Below are positions 5,569 to 6,025 of a DNA stretch of 6,025 nt, one piece after another. The position numbers were made by a program, and so were the translations under genes. Under the pieces are notes generated by a model. That model was not told the origin of the DNA and did no database searches. It saw nothing but the letters and a program-made list of their open reading frames with translations. The DNA is from Bacillota bacterium (GTDB taxonomy: Bacteria > Bacillota_I > Bacilli_A > RFN20 > CAG-826): assembly GCA_016872075.1 (NCBI GenBank), contig VHBF01000029.1:1-6025 (forward strand), read 5' to 3'. The number at the start of each line of letters is the position of its first letter. Position 1 is the first letter of the stretch.

Positions 5569-6025
5569 ATGAAAATCATTTCTAGTCAAGACTTTATCCA
5601 AATTCGCTCAGAATCCATCATCTCTTCATTGGATATGGATTTTTTATTTGAGGCATACGCTCCTTTTCTTGGCGTAGAGGCGACTGGTTTATACGGCGTA
5701 TTAAAACAACAAGATCAACTATTAGAAGGGAATCAACTTATTTTCTCAACTTTTTTGTCTTATTTTCAAAGTTCTCCACAAATTTTTCAATCTGCAAGAA
5801 TGCAATTAGAGGCAGTTGGATTATTAAGAACGTATCATCAAACCTTTGATAAAACAAATCTATTTACTTTTTCAATTTTCGCTCCTAAATCCCCAAAAGC
5901 ATTTATGGATGACCCAATTTTAAAAGGTTTACTTGTTCAACGAACCAACAATTTATATCTTAAAAAGATTGAATTGAAATACGCAACTCCTAGTTTAGAT
6001 CCTCAAGCAAAAGAGGTTTCAGTTA
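5569..6025 (+). CDS. dnaB: DnaB-type replication initiation and membrane attachment protein (partial, C-terminus beyond the right edge)
   Basis: Homologue of Bacillus DnaB, the low-GC Gram-positive protein that helps load the replicative helicase (with DnaD and the loader DnaI) at oriC and at restart sites. It is not the E. coli DnaB helicase. The 152 codons present are the N-terminal winged-helix region. FEAYAPFLGVEATGLYGVL (27-45) matches the family's LYQPLIGxxAxxLYxxL block, RMQLEAVGLLRTY (77-89) matches its R-x-LEAIGLLRTY block, and FAPKSPKAFMDDPIL (104-118) matches the PPLSPKAFFxDxxL block. The ATG at 5569 gives about 27 residues before the first block, similar to Bacillus DnaB, and is preferred to the internal Met23. 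There is no ribosome site before it. It is divergent from the decarboxylase gene, recalling the Bacillus speD-nrdR-dnaB neighbourhood with nrdR missing. Confidence 0.85.
   Translation, partial: MKIISSQDFIQIRSESIISSLDMDFLFEAYAPFLGVEATGLYGVLKQQDQLLEGNQLIFSTFLSYFQSSPQIFQSARMQLEAVGLLRTYHQTFDKTNLFTFSIFAPKSPKAFMDDPILKGLLVQRTNNLYLKKIELKYATPSLDPQAKEVSV

Noticed and set aside
1..6025. CRISPR arrays, insertion sequences, tRNA or rRNA genes, phage or defence genes
   Set aside because: No repeat-spacer pattern, terminal inverted repeats, transposase motifs or tRNA-like folds were seen. Nearly all bases are assigned to housekeeping-type genes and their control sites.

Overview
The window reads as chromosome of an AT-rich, low-GC Gram-positive bacterium (Bacillota or a close Mollicutes-type relative). 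The signs are a T-box riboswitch before a threonyl-tRNA synthetase gene, a Bacillus-type DnaB replication initiation protein, and Bacillus-like pfkA and pyk. TGA is used as a stop codon (ends of the decarboxylase gene and of pyk) and Trp is encoded by TGG, so the genetic code is standard. This argues against Mycoplasma/Spiroplasma but still allows Acholeplasma-like lineages. The species cannot be named from this sequence.

Layout. On the minus strand, from 5445 down to 1382, four genes form a very tight operon: a pyruvoyl-dependent decarboxylase of the AdoMet decarboxylase (SpeD) fold (4633-5445), pfkA (3674-4636), pyk (2215-3672) and a ROK-family sugar kinase, probably glucokinase (1382-2218). 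The junctions are an ATGA overlap, a 1-base gap and a second ATGA overlap, so translation is likely coupled throughout. Next on the same strand comes a promoter abutting the glk stop codon, a compact threonine T-box leader (about 1137-1347) and thrS (1-1120, running off the left edge). No terminator is visible between glk and the T-box, so the T-box terminator may also end the glycolytic operon transcript. On the plus strand, divergent from the decarboxylase gene, dnaB starts at 5569 and runs off the right edge. Its mRNA is probably leaderless or nearly so, and an inverted repeat spans its -10 region.

How the genes fit together. Glucokinase, phosphofructokinase and pyruvate kinase are the committed kinase steps of glycolysis. 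The lead gene may add a polyamine step. In B. subtilis, as I recall it, the order is gapB-speD-nrdR-dnaB-dnaI-ytxB-ytxC-thrS. This window keeps speD, dnaB and thrS near each other but inverts the arrangement and places glycolytic genes in between.

The most notable object is the decarboxylase. It is a tandem fusion of two SpeD domains. Only the C-terminal half keeps the pyruvoyl-forming Ser and the catalytic Cys. The N-terminal half has lost both but keeps the Ser and His that, by analogy with human AdoMetDC, are supplied across the interface. The Glu that holds the AdoMet ribose in characterised enzymes is absent from both halves, so the substrate may not be AdoMet.
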